Assembly: GCA_003665825.1 (NCBI GenBank)
Contig: QPFY01000008.1
Span: 558,001 to 622,000 of the forward strand
DNA: 64,000 bases
Source of the DNA: Microbotryum silenes-acaulis
Taxonomy: Eukaryota; Basidiomycota; Microbotryomycetes; Microbotryales; Microbotryaceae
Direction: 5' to 3'
A program made the position numbers and the translations under genes. Shown piece after piece: positions 11,631 to 22,200 of this stretch (within the stretch, counting starts at the first letter, position 1; each line of letters begins with the position of its first letter). A model generated the notes under the pieces. It did no database searches, was not told the DNA's origin, and saw only the letters and a program-made list of their open reading frames with translations.

Positions 11631-12205
11631 AAACACCTCATCACCCGCGCCTCTTGCCTGGCTTTCTTTGACCCTACCACACTCATTTGAATTCTCTCAT
11701 ACGAATCTTGCATCAGATTTAGATTCTCATAAAGACACTCGAATGGGTGCTTGCTCCCCATTCTGCCGCGTTCTCAATTCTCACTCGCTTTTCTATATCT
11801 ATCTCTTTCGCAAGGGATCGCAATTGGGTATTATTTAGGGGTTTCGTTCGTCGCAATACCTTTTCTCTTCAGGAAACGCCCACTTGGAATCGAACACACA
11901 CGTGGAGCATGATCAATAAACAAGGATGCTCTATCGATCGGCGACGAGCGCAAGGGATCCCTGCTCGCCCGCGCACAGAGCCTCTTACGCGGCTCCGCGG
12001 TCGGAGAAGGTCCGCGCAACAGTCGTTCGGAGACGCAGGGGCCTCGCTCTCCGTCGTGGAAGCGACGCTTGCTCGGGCCCCGGCCGTCATGCGCACTGTC
12101 ATTGTTCTACGGGTTTAATTCTTTCCCAAATCACTTTGTTGCCGCATCTTCCCCGTTCACACTCGTTTGGTTTGATCGTCTTCTTGCTTTCGTCTATCAG
12201 ACATC
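11631..12205. other. Spacer between secreted paralogues A and B
   Basis: About 575 bp. Several overlapping short frames exist but none carries a signal peptide or the family's conserved block. It likely contains the 3' UTR of A and promoter of B. Confidence 0.5.
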
Positions 12206-13030
12206 ATGTACTTCCAGTCGACGCTCATCGTCTTGTGCTCGCTCACTTCGGTCGCGTTCGCCGCCATGAGTCAGGGAGGTCAGTCCAAGCGTCCGCTGAG
12301 AGATTGAGGTTGCGGCGGTGTATTTTGGGGCCGGCATTTACACTGAGCGATGCGTACCACTCATAGATCTCAACTTCACACGCGACTACATGGTGGCCTA
12401 CAGCCCAACCCTCTACAACAGAACCGAAGATTTCTGTCGCGCCTTCCGTGTAGTTGTGAGTTCAGTGTTCGTTCAGGCACCGCGTTCGAGGCCAGAGACT
12501 TCGGGGCCCGATCGGTGGGCAGTCGCGTGCATGATGTAATGTGCTGACGCGTAATGAATCCCTGTTCGTTTTGATTCAAAGTGTGTCAAAATTGCTGGGC
12601 CCAAAAATGAACATCACCAACTCGATTGGTGAGTTGCACTCCTTCAGAAAGCCGGGAGATCCTCGCAGCCTCGCTTGCTGACTACGGACCGCCTCCTCCT
12701 TCTTGGTGCAACAGCGTCTTTTCCCAAAAAGGTCCCCGAATCCATGCGTTCTGTGGCGGGATCGCCAAGAATCCTACCGGTGGTTGGACCAGAGGCCAAC
12801 CGGTGTTCGATCATGTAAGTCGAGAGCTTTGTCAAAGTCTGGAATGTAAACTCGTTTCGATTTCTCTGTCAGCTGACAATTGGGATCGCCCTACCACCGC
12901 ATTCTGATTGACGTTCTCACCAAAGACCCCGGAGGCGGTCAAGAAAATCCACGCAACGATCAAAGGACAACCTATGGGCAAGACGGCGTGCCTCAAGTTC
13001 AAGAAGAAGCACTCGGCCGTCGTCTGCTGA
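12206..13030 (+). CDS. Secreted six-cysteine protein B, second tandem paralogue
   Basis: No known family recognised. Five exons (12206-12278, 12367-12455, 12582-12628, 12716-12815, 12926-13030) give 137 aa, too fragmented to be seen as one open frame. Signal peptide: MYFQSTLIVLCSLTSVAFAA. The mature chain has exactly six Cys: in TEDFCRAFRVVCVKIAG, HQLDC, IHAFCGG, KTACLKF and the C-terminal residue (AVVC). The run CGGIAKNPTGGWTRGQPVFDH matches A (CGGRLKRRDGKWDNHGPVTDL) and, weakly, C (GHKKNPDGSINTHGTFGIF); DFCR-x-x-R is shared with C. The helix TPEAVKKIHATI aligns with C's SSQLVDRIIYIV. An even Cys number, small size and signal peptide suggest a disulfide-stabilised secreted protein. Six clean splice junctions with consistent phase support the model. 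Confidence 0.72.
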
Positions 13031-13619
13031 TTTGGGTCCCGGCTCAAAGCAGACACTCGGCGATGACGACGATGAAGGGGTCCCGGCTCGATAGATCTGT
13101 ATCACACTCTTTCTCCCTTTATTGTTGACTGTTCCTCATCTCTTGTTGAGAGATTAATAATGAATGTATACTCATGCTTGTGTGTCGCAGCTACTGCTCG
13201 TTATTCCCTGCTAAGGGACTGTAATCAATTAGCCCCTTCAACGACTACCTGCCATGTGCGAGCCAGGTATAGACCGCACTTTTGATTATGAGCAAGACCC
13301 TTGATTATTCTTTCGTAATTTATTCGTAAAGTGACCTCAGGACCATAATAGTGAAGATTGTCTGGCAGCACTCTTCAAGTATCTAGCGATGTCATGCGCC
13401 TGCCCCTGAGACAGTGTTTGAGTCGCTGGTCCCACGCGTTTTAGTCGATTCGAGGGTCTCCTTTCCCATGCCGGCCAGTTTGACGCGGACTCTGGTGGGA
13501 CCTTGGGAATTCCCTGGGAGGTCGCAAGACTCACGTTGTTGACGAAGTCGCGCAGCCACCGCGTTTCCTCCCTCCGCCCCTTCCGTCAACCCACTCGCAC
13601 TGAGACAACCAGGATCAAG
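13031..13619. other. Spacer between secreted paralogues B and C
   Basis: About 590 bp with the B 3' UTR and C promoter. The segment 13135-13330 is AT-rich. No gene seen. Confidence 0.5.
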
Positions 13620-14388
13620 ATGCGATCTGCAAGCTCAGCTCTCGTCTTTGCTGCCATGGCTTCTTCAGCCATGGCAGGCACCATATTCGGCGGTGAGTTC
13701 GGTTACGAGATTCTAAACCCGAGCCCTGCGGCGAACATAGGCGTACTGAGACCACCCCCTGGCTGGACGTGGCGCTGTGCAGCTGGCAACTCCAGCACCG
13801 ACCACGTCGTTGCCTTCAAGGTCGGAGAAAAAGGCGATTTCGGGACCGTGTTGGACTTCTGCAGGGAGCTTCGATTGGCATGCATCGACATCAACAGATC
13901 GATTGGCTACCACCATGGGACCAACTGCAGGCAGCTCAACCACGTAGTTAACGGTGAGTCTTGGTTGGCGGAAGGCCGGGCAACCCTCTCCTGTCCGTCG
14001 TGCATCCAGTGACGACTGCACAAGGGGACCGAAACCGAACTGATCACTGGGCATTTGAATGAGCATAAGGCACCGCTAAGGTCATAGCCGTGAGCACCTT
14101 GTCGTCAATTCTTCCTTCACTACTTTCAAAGGATGTCGGATCACACTGACGGTATTGCTGAGTTTGCAGTCGTGCACCGGTCACAAGAAGAACCCCGATG
14201 GTTCGATCAATACCCATGGTACCTTCGGGATTTTTGTCAGTCAACTTGCAAGCAGTCAGCTGGTGGATCGGATTATTTATATTGTACAGCTGAAACTGAC
14301 CAAGGGTTGCTCGTACTGCCAATTCCTTTGCAGACGCGCGAGGCGATGTCAGCTTTGCCTGTCACGTAGTGAGCTTTACTTGCGCTGA
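13620..14388 (+). CDS. Secreted cysteine-rich protein C, third tandem paralogue
   Basis: Signal peptide MRSASSALVFAAMASSAMAG, start ATG 13620-13622. Exon 1 ends at 13953, exon 2 is 14132-14388. A 48-bp in-frame segment 13693-13740 begins GTGAGT and ends ATAG; its position and phase (1) equal the first introns of A and B, so it is probably a real, possibly optionally retained intron. The mature chain carries TDHVVAFKVGEKGDFG, LDFCRELRLACIDINRSIG, SCTGHKKNPDGSINTHG and a helix SSQLVDRIIYIVQ, each alignable to B. It ends in a very Cys/Arg-rich tail (KGCSYCQFLCRRARRCQLC) not seen in A or B. Odd total Cys count depends on the intron choice. Function unknown; no known domain recognised. Confidence 0.62.
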
Positions 14389-15128
14389 CGCTTCATTGAG
14401 GACTCGTAGTTTCGGGCAATTGATCTCTTTGGGCCATATTGTTTCTCAACAGCATCCAGATTCCCTGATCGGCCCCAACAAGGTCGCGGGTCACCACTCT
14501 ATGGCACGCGACTACCAGGCTGCTCGATCCACCCCGAACCATCGGCGCAAGTCCATCTCGTTCCAAGGCTCCTGTCTCGAAAGCGTTCTTTATACACAGT
14601 GCTCCTCGACATCTTTTCAATCTTCCCTCGTTCGTGTGGAGAAATTGCACCTGCTTTTATTCGCTTCGGCTTTGTTCTGCAATCCTCATTCGTTTCCCAT
14701 CCCTGAGCCTATCTTAGTGACGTTGAACGCTCGAAACATGGACTCGACCCTTCTCGGACCCGTCTGTGTCTCCTCGCCGCACACCTCTCTCTGGTCCCAA
14801 ATATACTGAACGCAGTGTTAAGTGAGCACTACGACCTTTTAGGTTGCTTCCCATTGGCCTCAAAAGACTTTCCACCATCCATCACGAATACTTAAGGACT
14901 ACCTGACAAGCAGCCAGCTCATTGCAAATCCAAATCGTGCGAAATCCAAATCGTGCGTAGGCTATGGGTGAAAGCGTACTATCATCGCTCCATCCCGCTA
15001 AGAAAGACGCTGAAAGCATATCTCACCTGATCATAAGGAGATAAGAGGTATGAGAGATAGTTTTGACGGACAAGGCCTAAGACGGGCAATCGCCTGTACC
15101 TCAAGGACACTCAAGGGTACAAGAGCTG
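14389..15128. other. Spacer between secreted array and hAT element; start of repeat island
   Basis: About 740 bp. The open frame 14369-14809 has no signal peptide and no paralogue motif, so I do not call it. A 16-17 bp tandem duplication (AAATCCAAATCGTGC twice) lies at about 14924-14957. Positions 15084-15134 are one arm of an inverted repeat described separately. Confidence 0.5.
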
Positions 15129-15134
15129 GTCACA
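15084..15134 (+). repeat. Left arm of fold-back repeat split by the hAT insertion
   Basis: Partner of 18585-18665 (inverted). The hAT landed inside this arm at GGTCACATA, so the rest of the arm now lies 3.3 kb away, right of the transposon. Confidence 0.75.
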
Positions 15135-15136
15135 TA
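15129..15136 (+). repeat. Target-site duplication of hAT element, left copy
   Basis: GTCACATA immediately before the left terminal inverted repeat; the identical octamer follows the right repeat at 18445-18452. Eight-bp duplications are diagnostic for hAT insertion. Confidence 0.95.
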
Positions 15137-15160
15137 CAAGGGTTCTCATAGGATCAGATC
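15137..15160 (+). repeat. hAT left terminal inverted repeat
   Basis: 24 bp, exact reverse complement of 18421-18444. The outermost bases are CAAGGG, close to the CAGGG-type ends common in hAT elements. Confidence 0.95.
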
Positions 15161-15525
15161 GATCCTGATCCTAGCTGGGCAGGATCAAGATAGGATAGAT
15201 CATGCCTCGGAGAAAAAAGAAAAAAAAAGAAGAAGAAAAAGGGGGGCGGGGGAGGCGATGTAGCGTCGTTACTTGGTAGATAGCCCTTTAACTGATACCT
15301 GCCGTTCACAAGAGCGCGCTAGGCAGGCTGACTTAGTCTGGAGAACGCGTGAGCAACGCGGGAGGCTGCCGGCTGCCGGGCGCTGTCTAGTGAGCTATCT
15401 TGACTCGTTGTGGCGCGTCTGGGTCTTCCTCACGCCATCTCATCTCGTCACAACACTGGCTCGCCCTGCTCTTCCTCACACGACCTGACAACCACCATCC
15501 CGGCTTTCACTCGAGCATCATCGTC

Positions 15526-18165
15526 ATGGCCGTCCGCCGACCCCAAAACATTCCTTCCGCTGAGGATGACAACACTCCTACTCACTTCTCTGATGAGAAA
15601 GCCGAGTCTGCTTTCCTCAAGAAGCTCAGATACGGCAGCGCCAAGTTCCGTTGGCGCTCTCGAACTGCTGATGTCGCAAAGGCCTACCTGTTCAAGCGCA
15701 ACGCGAACCTTTGGCAACATTACGACATCCACATTATCCGCAAGTTCAAGGCACCCGTCCGAGGCGAACCCGACGACGGCTTCGGCGGTAGCTTGTTCCT
15801 CCAGCCCATGTGCAAGACACGTCCGAACCAGCACGTGGTCGCCGGCGCGTACTACGAGGCTGTGACCAAGGATGGTATCAACAATTGTCTAAGGACGATG
15901 GCGAGATGCGCGGCACATTATACCGGGAAAACTGTAAGTTTGGATTTGAATGCGCCTCATGAAGTGCGATTCAAAGTGCGTCATCTGACCCGCAACCACC
16001 TCTCAGGTGCAACCATCGATCACCTCGTCTTTCTTCAACAAGATCCGCTTCGCCGCTTGCGTTGTCTTACATGTCGCAACATCCAAGGAGGCGTTCACAC
16101 ACTTCGATCGAGCACGCAACCCGTATTTGACGTTGGCTTTGGCGACCGCCAATGACCAGGCTTCTCTCAGTAGTAACGACACCGTGGCTCGTCATACGAA
16201 GGCCGTTCACGACGCGATGGCCGCGGAGTTTGGAGCGTTCCTCGTCAAGCGCAATCGCGGACTCCATCTGGTGCTCGATGGCTGGACTTCACCCAACTCG
16301 CTCAGCATACTCGGAGTCGTTGTCATCTACGAAGATGGAGGTGTCACACATCGCAGAGTCCTCAAATTCATCCACTGTACGTCTCGCCATACCGGTCGAG
16401 ACTTGGCCAGGATTTTGCACAAGTGCTGCGAGGACTACGGAATCTCTCATCTCATCCGATCGTTGGTGATGGATAATGCCTCAAACAGCAACACATTGGC
16501 GATTGAGTACAAAAAACTCAACACGGACTGGTACGGGCCCAAGATGCGTGTTCGATGCTTCGCCCACATCATCCAACTGGTCATGGCCGCGCTTTACTCA
16601 CCTTTCAGCATGACGCCCGCTCGAGTCGGTCAAGAAAAGAGGCCGAGTACCTCCTACGGCTCGCTACGCCAACTACAAGCGATCTCATTGCCGAGATTGA
16701 AGAAGACCACCCCTCCAACACCAACATCGCGCAGCTGGCGGAGCGTATGAACGAAGCACAAGATGCTGCTGATATCGCTCACCTCGCCAGCATCACTTCG
16801 GGCAACGAGGAATTATCTGCTCTTGTGATGGTCCAAGAGTCGACAAAGGGCGTCTTACGCCGGGCCTTTCAGTGGGCCGCGGTCGAAAGGATCAAAATTC
16901 CGGCGCGCGCACGAGGCGAAGCCGCCTCACTCATCCACGTCATTGCCGATTTTGCGCAACACGTCTCGGGATTCTTCGCTTCTGCGTTGAGTCAGCACAA
17001 TTGGGCCACCGCTGTCAAAGCTCGCCCCGCTTTGAGCCGACCGTGTCAAACCGAGCTCACACGTCGGAACGATACTCGCTGGAATTCAACCCACGAGTGC
17101 TTGACGACCTTTGTTGACTTCGAGGAAGCAGTCGAGCACTATCTCAGCAGCACTGGTACCAGTGGGCCAACCACCGACAAATACTCGCTTTCGTCAACAC
17201 AATGGGCGGATGCGGCCGCGCTCGTGGCAGTCGGTGAACCGTTCAAGCAGCTCGCGGTGTCCGTTCAGGCCGGTGATCCCCAGGGCTGGAAAACCATTCG
17301 GAACTTCGAGAAGATGGAAGCCGACCTGTTTGCAATCACCATAGACCACAAGGCAGGAAGTCTTCTCAGAGTGGGTGCAAAAGCTGCTTTGTTTGTCAGT
17401 GGTGAATACTACGCCAAGGTTGGCGATGACGCGCTTCCGGCGTTTGGCTCGGTCTTCTTCCACCCGGGCCACCATCTCGAGTTCTTCCTCCGAAAAGGCA
17501 CGGCCTGGGTCGAGGAAGATTGCGATGGAAAGTTGGAGGAACTGCACGAGATGTACCTGCAGGTGTACGTGCCAGCGTACGGCTCCATCTATCCCGGATC
17601 TTCAGCACCTCAAGCCTTCGCGCCCGACGAGGAAATCTACGCGCAAAATTCCAGGTCTTTCGCGACAGCCGGTCTTGACCCTTTCCGGGTATACGCGAAG
17701 CAGGCTCGAATCTTCCATGATGATCTGGCTCAATATGGTCATAATCCGGTGATGTACTGGAAGGCCCAGCAAGGCATCCCGTCACAAGCGGCACTAGCGG
17801 AAATGGCGATCGACTTCTTGACGATCCCACCCACCGCTTGCGATGCGGAGCGAGCTTTCTCCGCGGGACGCCGCACCATCAATCACTTGCAACATGCGAC
17901 CTCACCGGAAACCCTGAACGCGAAGATGTGTCTCGGAAGCTGGGCCGACGCCAGAGATCCGCTTCATGGCTCAACGGAGGCCACAATCAGAAGGGCAACA
18001 GAAGTTCTACAGGGTATGTACCACTATCTGACATGACCTTTGTTACACAAATCTAAACTGACTATAAAATCATGTTCGCATTTTGTAGATGTCATGCGAA
18101 ACCCACCTACACCGGCGAGGGCAACGCGATCGGAGCTCATAGAAAAAGGCGAATCAGTGAGGTGA
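15526..18165 (+). pseudogene. hAT transposase with apparent frameshift
   Basis: Start ATG 15526-15528. Intron 1 (15934-16006) joins HYTGKT to VQPSITSSFFNKI; the last intron (18014-18088) joins EVLQ to DVMRNPPTPARATR, ending at 18165. Family marks: first catalytic Asp in LHLVLDGWTSPNSLSILG, second in RSLVMDNASNSN, the C-x-x-H block RCFAHIIQL, and the C-terminal hAT dimerisation region (MYWKAQQGIPSQAALAEMAI, IPPTACDAERAFSAGRRTI). The frame holding RCFAHIIQLVMAALYSPF is not the frame holding RKEAEYLLRLATPTTSDLIAEI; the shift lies between about 16605 and 16645, where I find no GT-AG intron of believable size. The N-terminal Cys/His region (MCKTRPNQH...GINNC..MARCAAHY) is a poor BED finger. A sequencing error would make it intact. 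Confidence 0.85.
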
Positions 18166-18420
18166 TCATTTCGGATGATGATGATGCTAATGATTCCGAC
18201 AAGGATGAGGAAGATAATTATGATGGGCACAATAGTGGTGGTAGTAGTGAGAATGATGCGCTCAACACCGATAGCGACAACTAGTGAGGTGTAGTCATCT
18301 GTTGCCATATAAGGCAATTAAATGTCTCAGATCAAATTGATCCTTCTGGATAGGATCAAGAAAGGATAGATCAACGCGGATTGGGAAAAAAAAAGATCGG
18401 ATCTGATCCGATCCTCCGGT

Positions 18421-18444
18421 GATCTGATCCTATGAGAACCCTTG
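18421..18444 (-). repeat. hAT right terminal inverted repeat
   Basis: 24 bp, exact reverse complement of 15137-15160. Confidence 0.95.
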
Positions 18445-18452
18445 GTCACATA
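18445..18452 (+). repeat. Target-site duplication of hAT element, right copy
   Basis: GTCACATA, identical to 15129-15136. Confidence 0.95.
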
Positions 18453-18584
18453 TCAACCTTCGAGCCGGGGGCGTCTGGTTCGACGGGCGCGACGAACGCA
18501 AAGTTGCAGCCTCAGGGCGGTGATGAGCGTGGGATAGTCCGCGATAAGGGAGTCGATAGATTGGTTGACAACATACCATAACTT

Positions 18585-18665
18585 ATCAGCTCGAAGGTTG
18601 ATGAACGCACGTTGTGACCAGGCTCTTGTACCCTTGAGTGTCCTTAAGGTACAAGCGATTGCCTG
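18585..18665 (-). repeat. Right arm of fold-back repeat split by the hAT insertion
   Basis: Its reverse complement matches 15084-15134 continued across the empty site into 18453-18466. Shared blocks include GGCAATCGC-TGTACC, AAGGACACTCAAGGGTAC and ATCAACCTTCGAG. The right arm has about 10 extra bases between GGTCACA and TCAACC. Before the hAT arrived the locus was an inverted repeat with arms of about 70-80 bp and a loop of roughly 120 bp. Confidence 0.75.
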
Positions 18666-18884
18666 ACCCGATAGGGAAGTCGGATTCGCTCGCTGAGCTT
18701 ATAACCTTTGACGGGCAGGGACTAAGAGGTACTCCACGACTCAGCTTCGAGATACACGAGTGAGATGATGAGAATAGCGTGGAGGAGGAAACCAAAAGGA
18801 CAGAAGACGCAAAGACAGAGATAGGCGCGCGCGCAGAATAAGGATAACCAAGACTGTTAGCAATGAACTATTAGGCTCACAGAC

Positions 18885-18975
18885 TCCACTTCTGACAATA
18901 GTTGAGAGGTATCCCTCCGACTTTTCCAAAGGTTTCTAGGTAAGAATGCAATTATACTGTTATTGGAATCCATAG
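18885..18975 (+). repeat. Dispersed repeat, copy 2
   Basis: Same-strand relative of 7312-7405. Order of shared blocks: CTTCTG, CCCTCCGACTTTTCC, TTTCTAGGTA, ATTAT-CTGTTA. Lies at the distal edge of the repeat island. Confidence 0.6.
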
Positions 18976-19205
18976 AAAAAGAAGGGGGGGGGGTATTGAG
19001 GGTTGACTACGTGATGCGAGCGAAGGACGAGGGCGAGACGAGCGGAAGACAAACAAACAAATAGATGCGAGTGAGGGCGAAGACTGATGTTACGGATGGA
19101 TAAAGGTATAATGAAGTCAAGAGGAATAAGTGGGGTCTTTTGAGTATTCCGCCACAGTATGCATGAGTGCGAGATAGGCTTGAAGGGACTGAGGCATAGT
19201 GGGAA

Positions 19206-22200
19206 TCACGTTTTTTCGACCGAGCGCATCAAGCCCCAAGGATCCTCGTCATCCTTTCCTGAGGAAATCGACGGTACAGAAAGGCCCAAGCCGAATCCCT
19301 GAGGAAGATTTAGTTGAAAGTCCTGCGTCTTGCCCTCGCTCGTATCGGATCTCGAGACAATCGACGAGCCGTTCGATCGGCCCGAATCGGTCGAGTTTTT
19401 TCTCGTCGACGCGCCGCCACTTGAAAGCGAGGCGCTATGCCCCTTGTCTCTGCTACCACCGAAGAAGCCACCGCCATTGGCGACATTCCGACTGGGGAGG
19501 AATGCGGGCTTGGAAGAGTTAAACGCCGGTCCGGAGGAGAAGCCGTTCGGCGTTGGGCTTGGTAAGTCGCACGACACGGCTTTGGGCGAAGGCACCGACG
19601 AGGCTTCCTCGGGCATTGGTGAGGCTCTATATTGAGCGAATCGCTCTGCTATCGGTGTCCGGAAAGGCAGGGTCGGTGGAGTGGGAGCAACGAAAATGGG
19701 CTCAGCGGCAAAAAATGGGGAAGTCGGTGGGGTCGACGAAGGCGAAGAGGGTCTGTGAGCGTGGGGCTGCGATGATTCTGTGTGCAGAGAAAGGGACCGA
19801 ATTAGCAACGCTCGACGAGAGCTTCGGTAATCTAGCCACGACGTACCGGTATGCTCCATGTGAGGAGAGGACAGGAGAGGAGGTGGCGTCGGCGAGTGGG
19901 CCGGACCGAGGATGGGCGACTGAATCGTCGGCGAAACGAAGCCTTGGTCGCGCAGTCGAGCATCTTCATTCATGCGACCAAAGATGATCTCGCGGTCCTC
20001 GACGAGTACTTGCACGAAAACGGGAGAAAGTCGGAACGTCGGGGAGAGTATCAGTCGCAGATTGCTGAGCGTCATTTTGTTTGCCGACGAGTATGACGAC
20101 AAGCGAGCCAAGTGGTACCTGGGTACGATTCCGAAGTGCGTCAGCTTCGCTACACAAGAGGCGAAACGGCCTACAGTAACACCTACGACAAACCTCGTAA
20201 GAGGTAAAAGTGTTCTGCGGGCATGCCGTTGCCGAACAGCTCGCGCAGTTTCTCGAGGTAAGGTTTCGGCGCACGACCATCGATGAGCCCTCCCGTGGTA
20301 GGTGGAGCTTGCTGCTGGTACAAAAAGTTGGACGACGATGCGGAGTAGCCGATCGCTTCCTGTGTGAGCATGTCAACTGCCGCTTCCAATTGTGACGATA
20401 TCAGGGACTCGGGAACTGTGAGGGCCAGAATTTTTCAGAAGTACGTGTCAGATGATTCTCATGTCGCAATAAGGCGTAAACAGACCAGCCAGAAGCACAA
20501 CGCACGCTCCCGAAGCCAGAGTTTGAACAACGATGCAACAGCTGTCGGCATCTCCAATTGTCCAACGGGATCAGCTATTTCAAATTGAACATTGTTCGAT
20601 AGGCTTGCACGAACTGACCATGGGGGTCGAGATCACCGGGATGAATCTCTCTCAGGTCCTTGTCCATACCTGCGTCGAACAGTGCTCGAAGTTGGTTGAT
20701 CATGTTGCTTCTCCCCGGTATCCTGATGTAGGCGCGTCATCCCAGAATTCAGTCGCGGAACCAAATGTCCTAGACGACCGCTCAAAACTCACCGATAGAT
20801 CCCCTCTTCTTTCTTGCCCCACTCCTCGAGATACTGCAAACACCGATACGCGACAGCCGGCAACCAACTCTTGGCCTCGTCCCCCGTGATGGGATCCTCA
20901 TCACGCTTACGATGCACGTCACTCAACGTGACCGACGAGAGCTGCACTGCACGATCAAGCTTGATCCCAAACGCCATGCCCGAACGTCTCGGCACGCGTA
21001 CACCGAGGATCAAGCAAGGGAGTTTGATCCCAGAGAACAATGAAGATTCACTATTTCCGTCCAAGGAATGACTGGGCGATGGCGCTCTAAAGTCCGTCCC
21101 ACTCGCCGAGTTGGATCGATATGTGCCCATGGGTTCGAGGAACGAGCCACCGCTTTGGGCCGAATCCGGTCGATTGTCCATGACGAGGGGTGGCGTCGAG
21201 CGGGAGTTGATATTCGAAGCAATTGTGATTTGGTTGATCCCGTTCGCGGCTTTGCGTACCCATGCGTCGGCGATTTTGCCCTTACCCTTGCCGCTCCATT
21301 CTTTGGCCTGCTCGCCGACGGCGTGGAAGCGATCCTTGAACTTAGCCGACTGCAGCTTGGCGCCGATCGACTGGAAAGTATTGGTTGAACTGGCGAGAAA
21401 CGAGGATGCCGAGGAGATCGACGAGCCTGACGTTGCATGCGAGGTCTGGGGAGACGAGGCATGGCGAAACCGCTCGGCACGTTGTGGCGTCGGGGGCGAA
21501 AGGGAGGTCAGGGGTGGGGAAGGCGAAGGCGAAGCGAAGACAGCTTCGTGGGACTGCAGAGGAGAAGAACTGCTCGATGGCGGACACGATCGAGATTGTT
21601 GGCTGGGGTGTGTCGTTCCGGGTTGATCGGCACAATGCCGCAGCGAGCCCGAAAGCAATCGCGGCGGGAAAGGCCGAAGGGAGCTTTGGGAGCCCTCGTC
21701 ATGAGGGTTGGGTGCCAGAGACAAGGCTGATACCAGGTCCGGATCGACCTTCGAATAAGATGGTGCCGCTGTGGTCGAGTGCGAACCCGCCATCGTGGTA
21801 TGTGGAGGAAGCTCAGCGTTGCTGCTGGCCCCCTGTCTCGGAGAGAAGGACGAAGCCGAGGTCGATTCACCTCGGGAGGCGCCGCCGTGTTGCTCGACAC
21901 CTGCTCGAATCGTCGAAGTCGAGCTTGAACGGGGTAGATCGGGTCGTATCTTCGAGCTCTCTGCCCTTGCAGCAGCTCCGATCGCTCTCGCTTTCGCCGC
22001 GCCTGTCAAGGATGCCGGTGGTGGTGGCAGCGACGCGTAGGCGTGGGTCTGGGCGTAAGGGTGCTGGTGGGCGTGGTATGCGTCGCCGTCGTTCGCGCCG
22101 GCCGCGTCGCTCGCGCCGCCGCTGCTGGCGAAGTTCGTCGATTGAGAAGGCCCACTGATCGGCAGCGGAGGTGGGGGTGAAGGAGCGCACAACGATCCGT

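Larger units (their letters stand above)
15137..18444 (+). mobile_element. Complete hAT DNA transposon (3,308 bp)
   Basis: Bounded by a perfect 24-bp terminal inverted repeat (15137-15160 and 18421-18444; begins CAAGGGTTCTCATAGG) and flanked by an 8-bp GTCACATA duplication. Inside each end, clusters of GGATC/GATCC and a related subterminal motif occur: AGGATCAAGATAGGATAGATCA near 15180 and a near-identical copy near 18350, in the same orientation. A purine tract lies at about 15215-15255. The only gene is a hAT transposase on the plus strand. Perfect repeats and duplication indicate a recent insertion; the transposase nevertheless appears frameshifted, so it may depend on a partner element in trans. 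Confidence 0.95.
18453..19205. other. Right flank of hAT: older inverted and dispersed repeats, no gene
   Basis: This 750-bp stretch resumes the sequence interrupted by the transposon (ATCAACCTTCGAG at 18451-18464). It holds the second arm of a fold-back repeat (18585-18665), a weak direct repeat of TTTGACGG-CA-GG-CTAAGA (18708 versus 15063), a dispersed repeat (18885-18975), and a G run at about 18984-18992. The distal part is the RhoGAP 3' region. Confidence 0.6.

Noticed and set aside
14369..14809. Fourth secreted paralogue after gene C
   Set aside because: No signal peptide and none of the shared CGG/KNP or DFCR motifs; more likely 3' UTR and spacer.
17111..17830. Extra open frames inside the transposon (both strands)
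   Set aside because: All overlap the hAT transposase core in other frames.
18166..18284. Acidic peptide (SDDDDANDSDKDEEDN) as the transposase C-terminus
   Set aside because: The last intron joins in phase 1, which leads to a stop at 18165 in another frame; reaching the acidic frame needs a donor that is not there.
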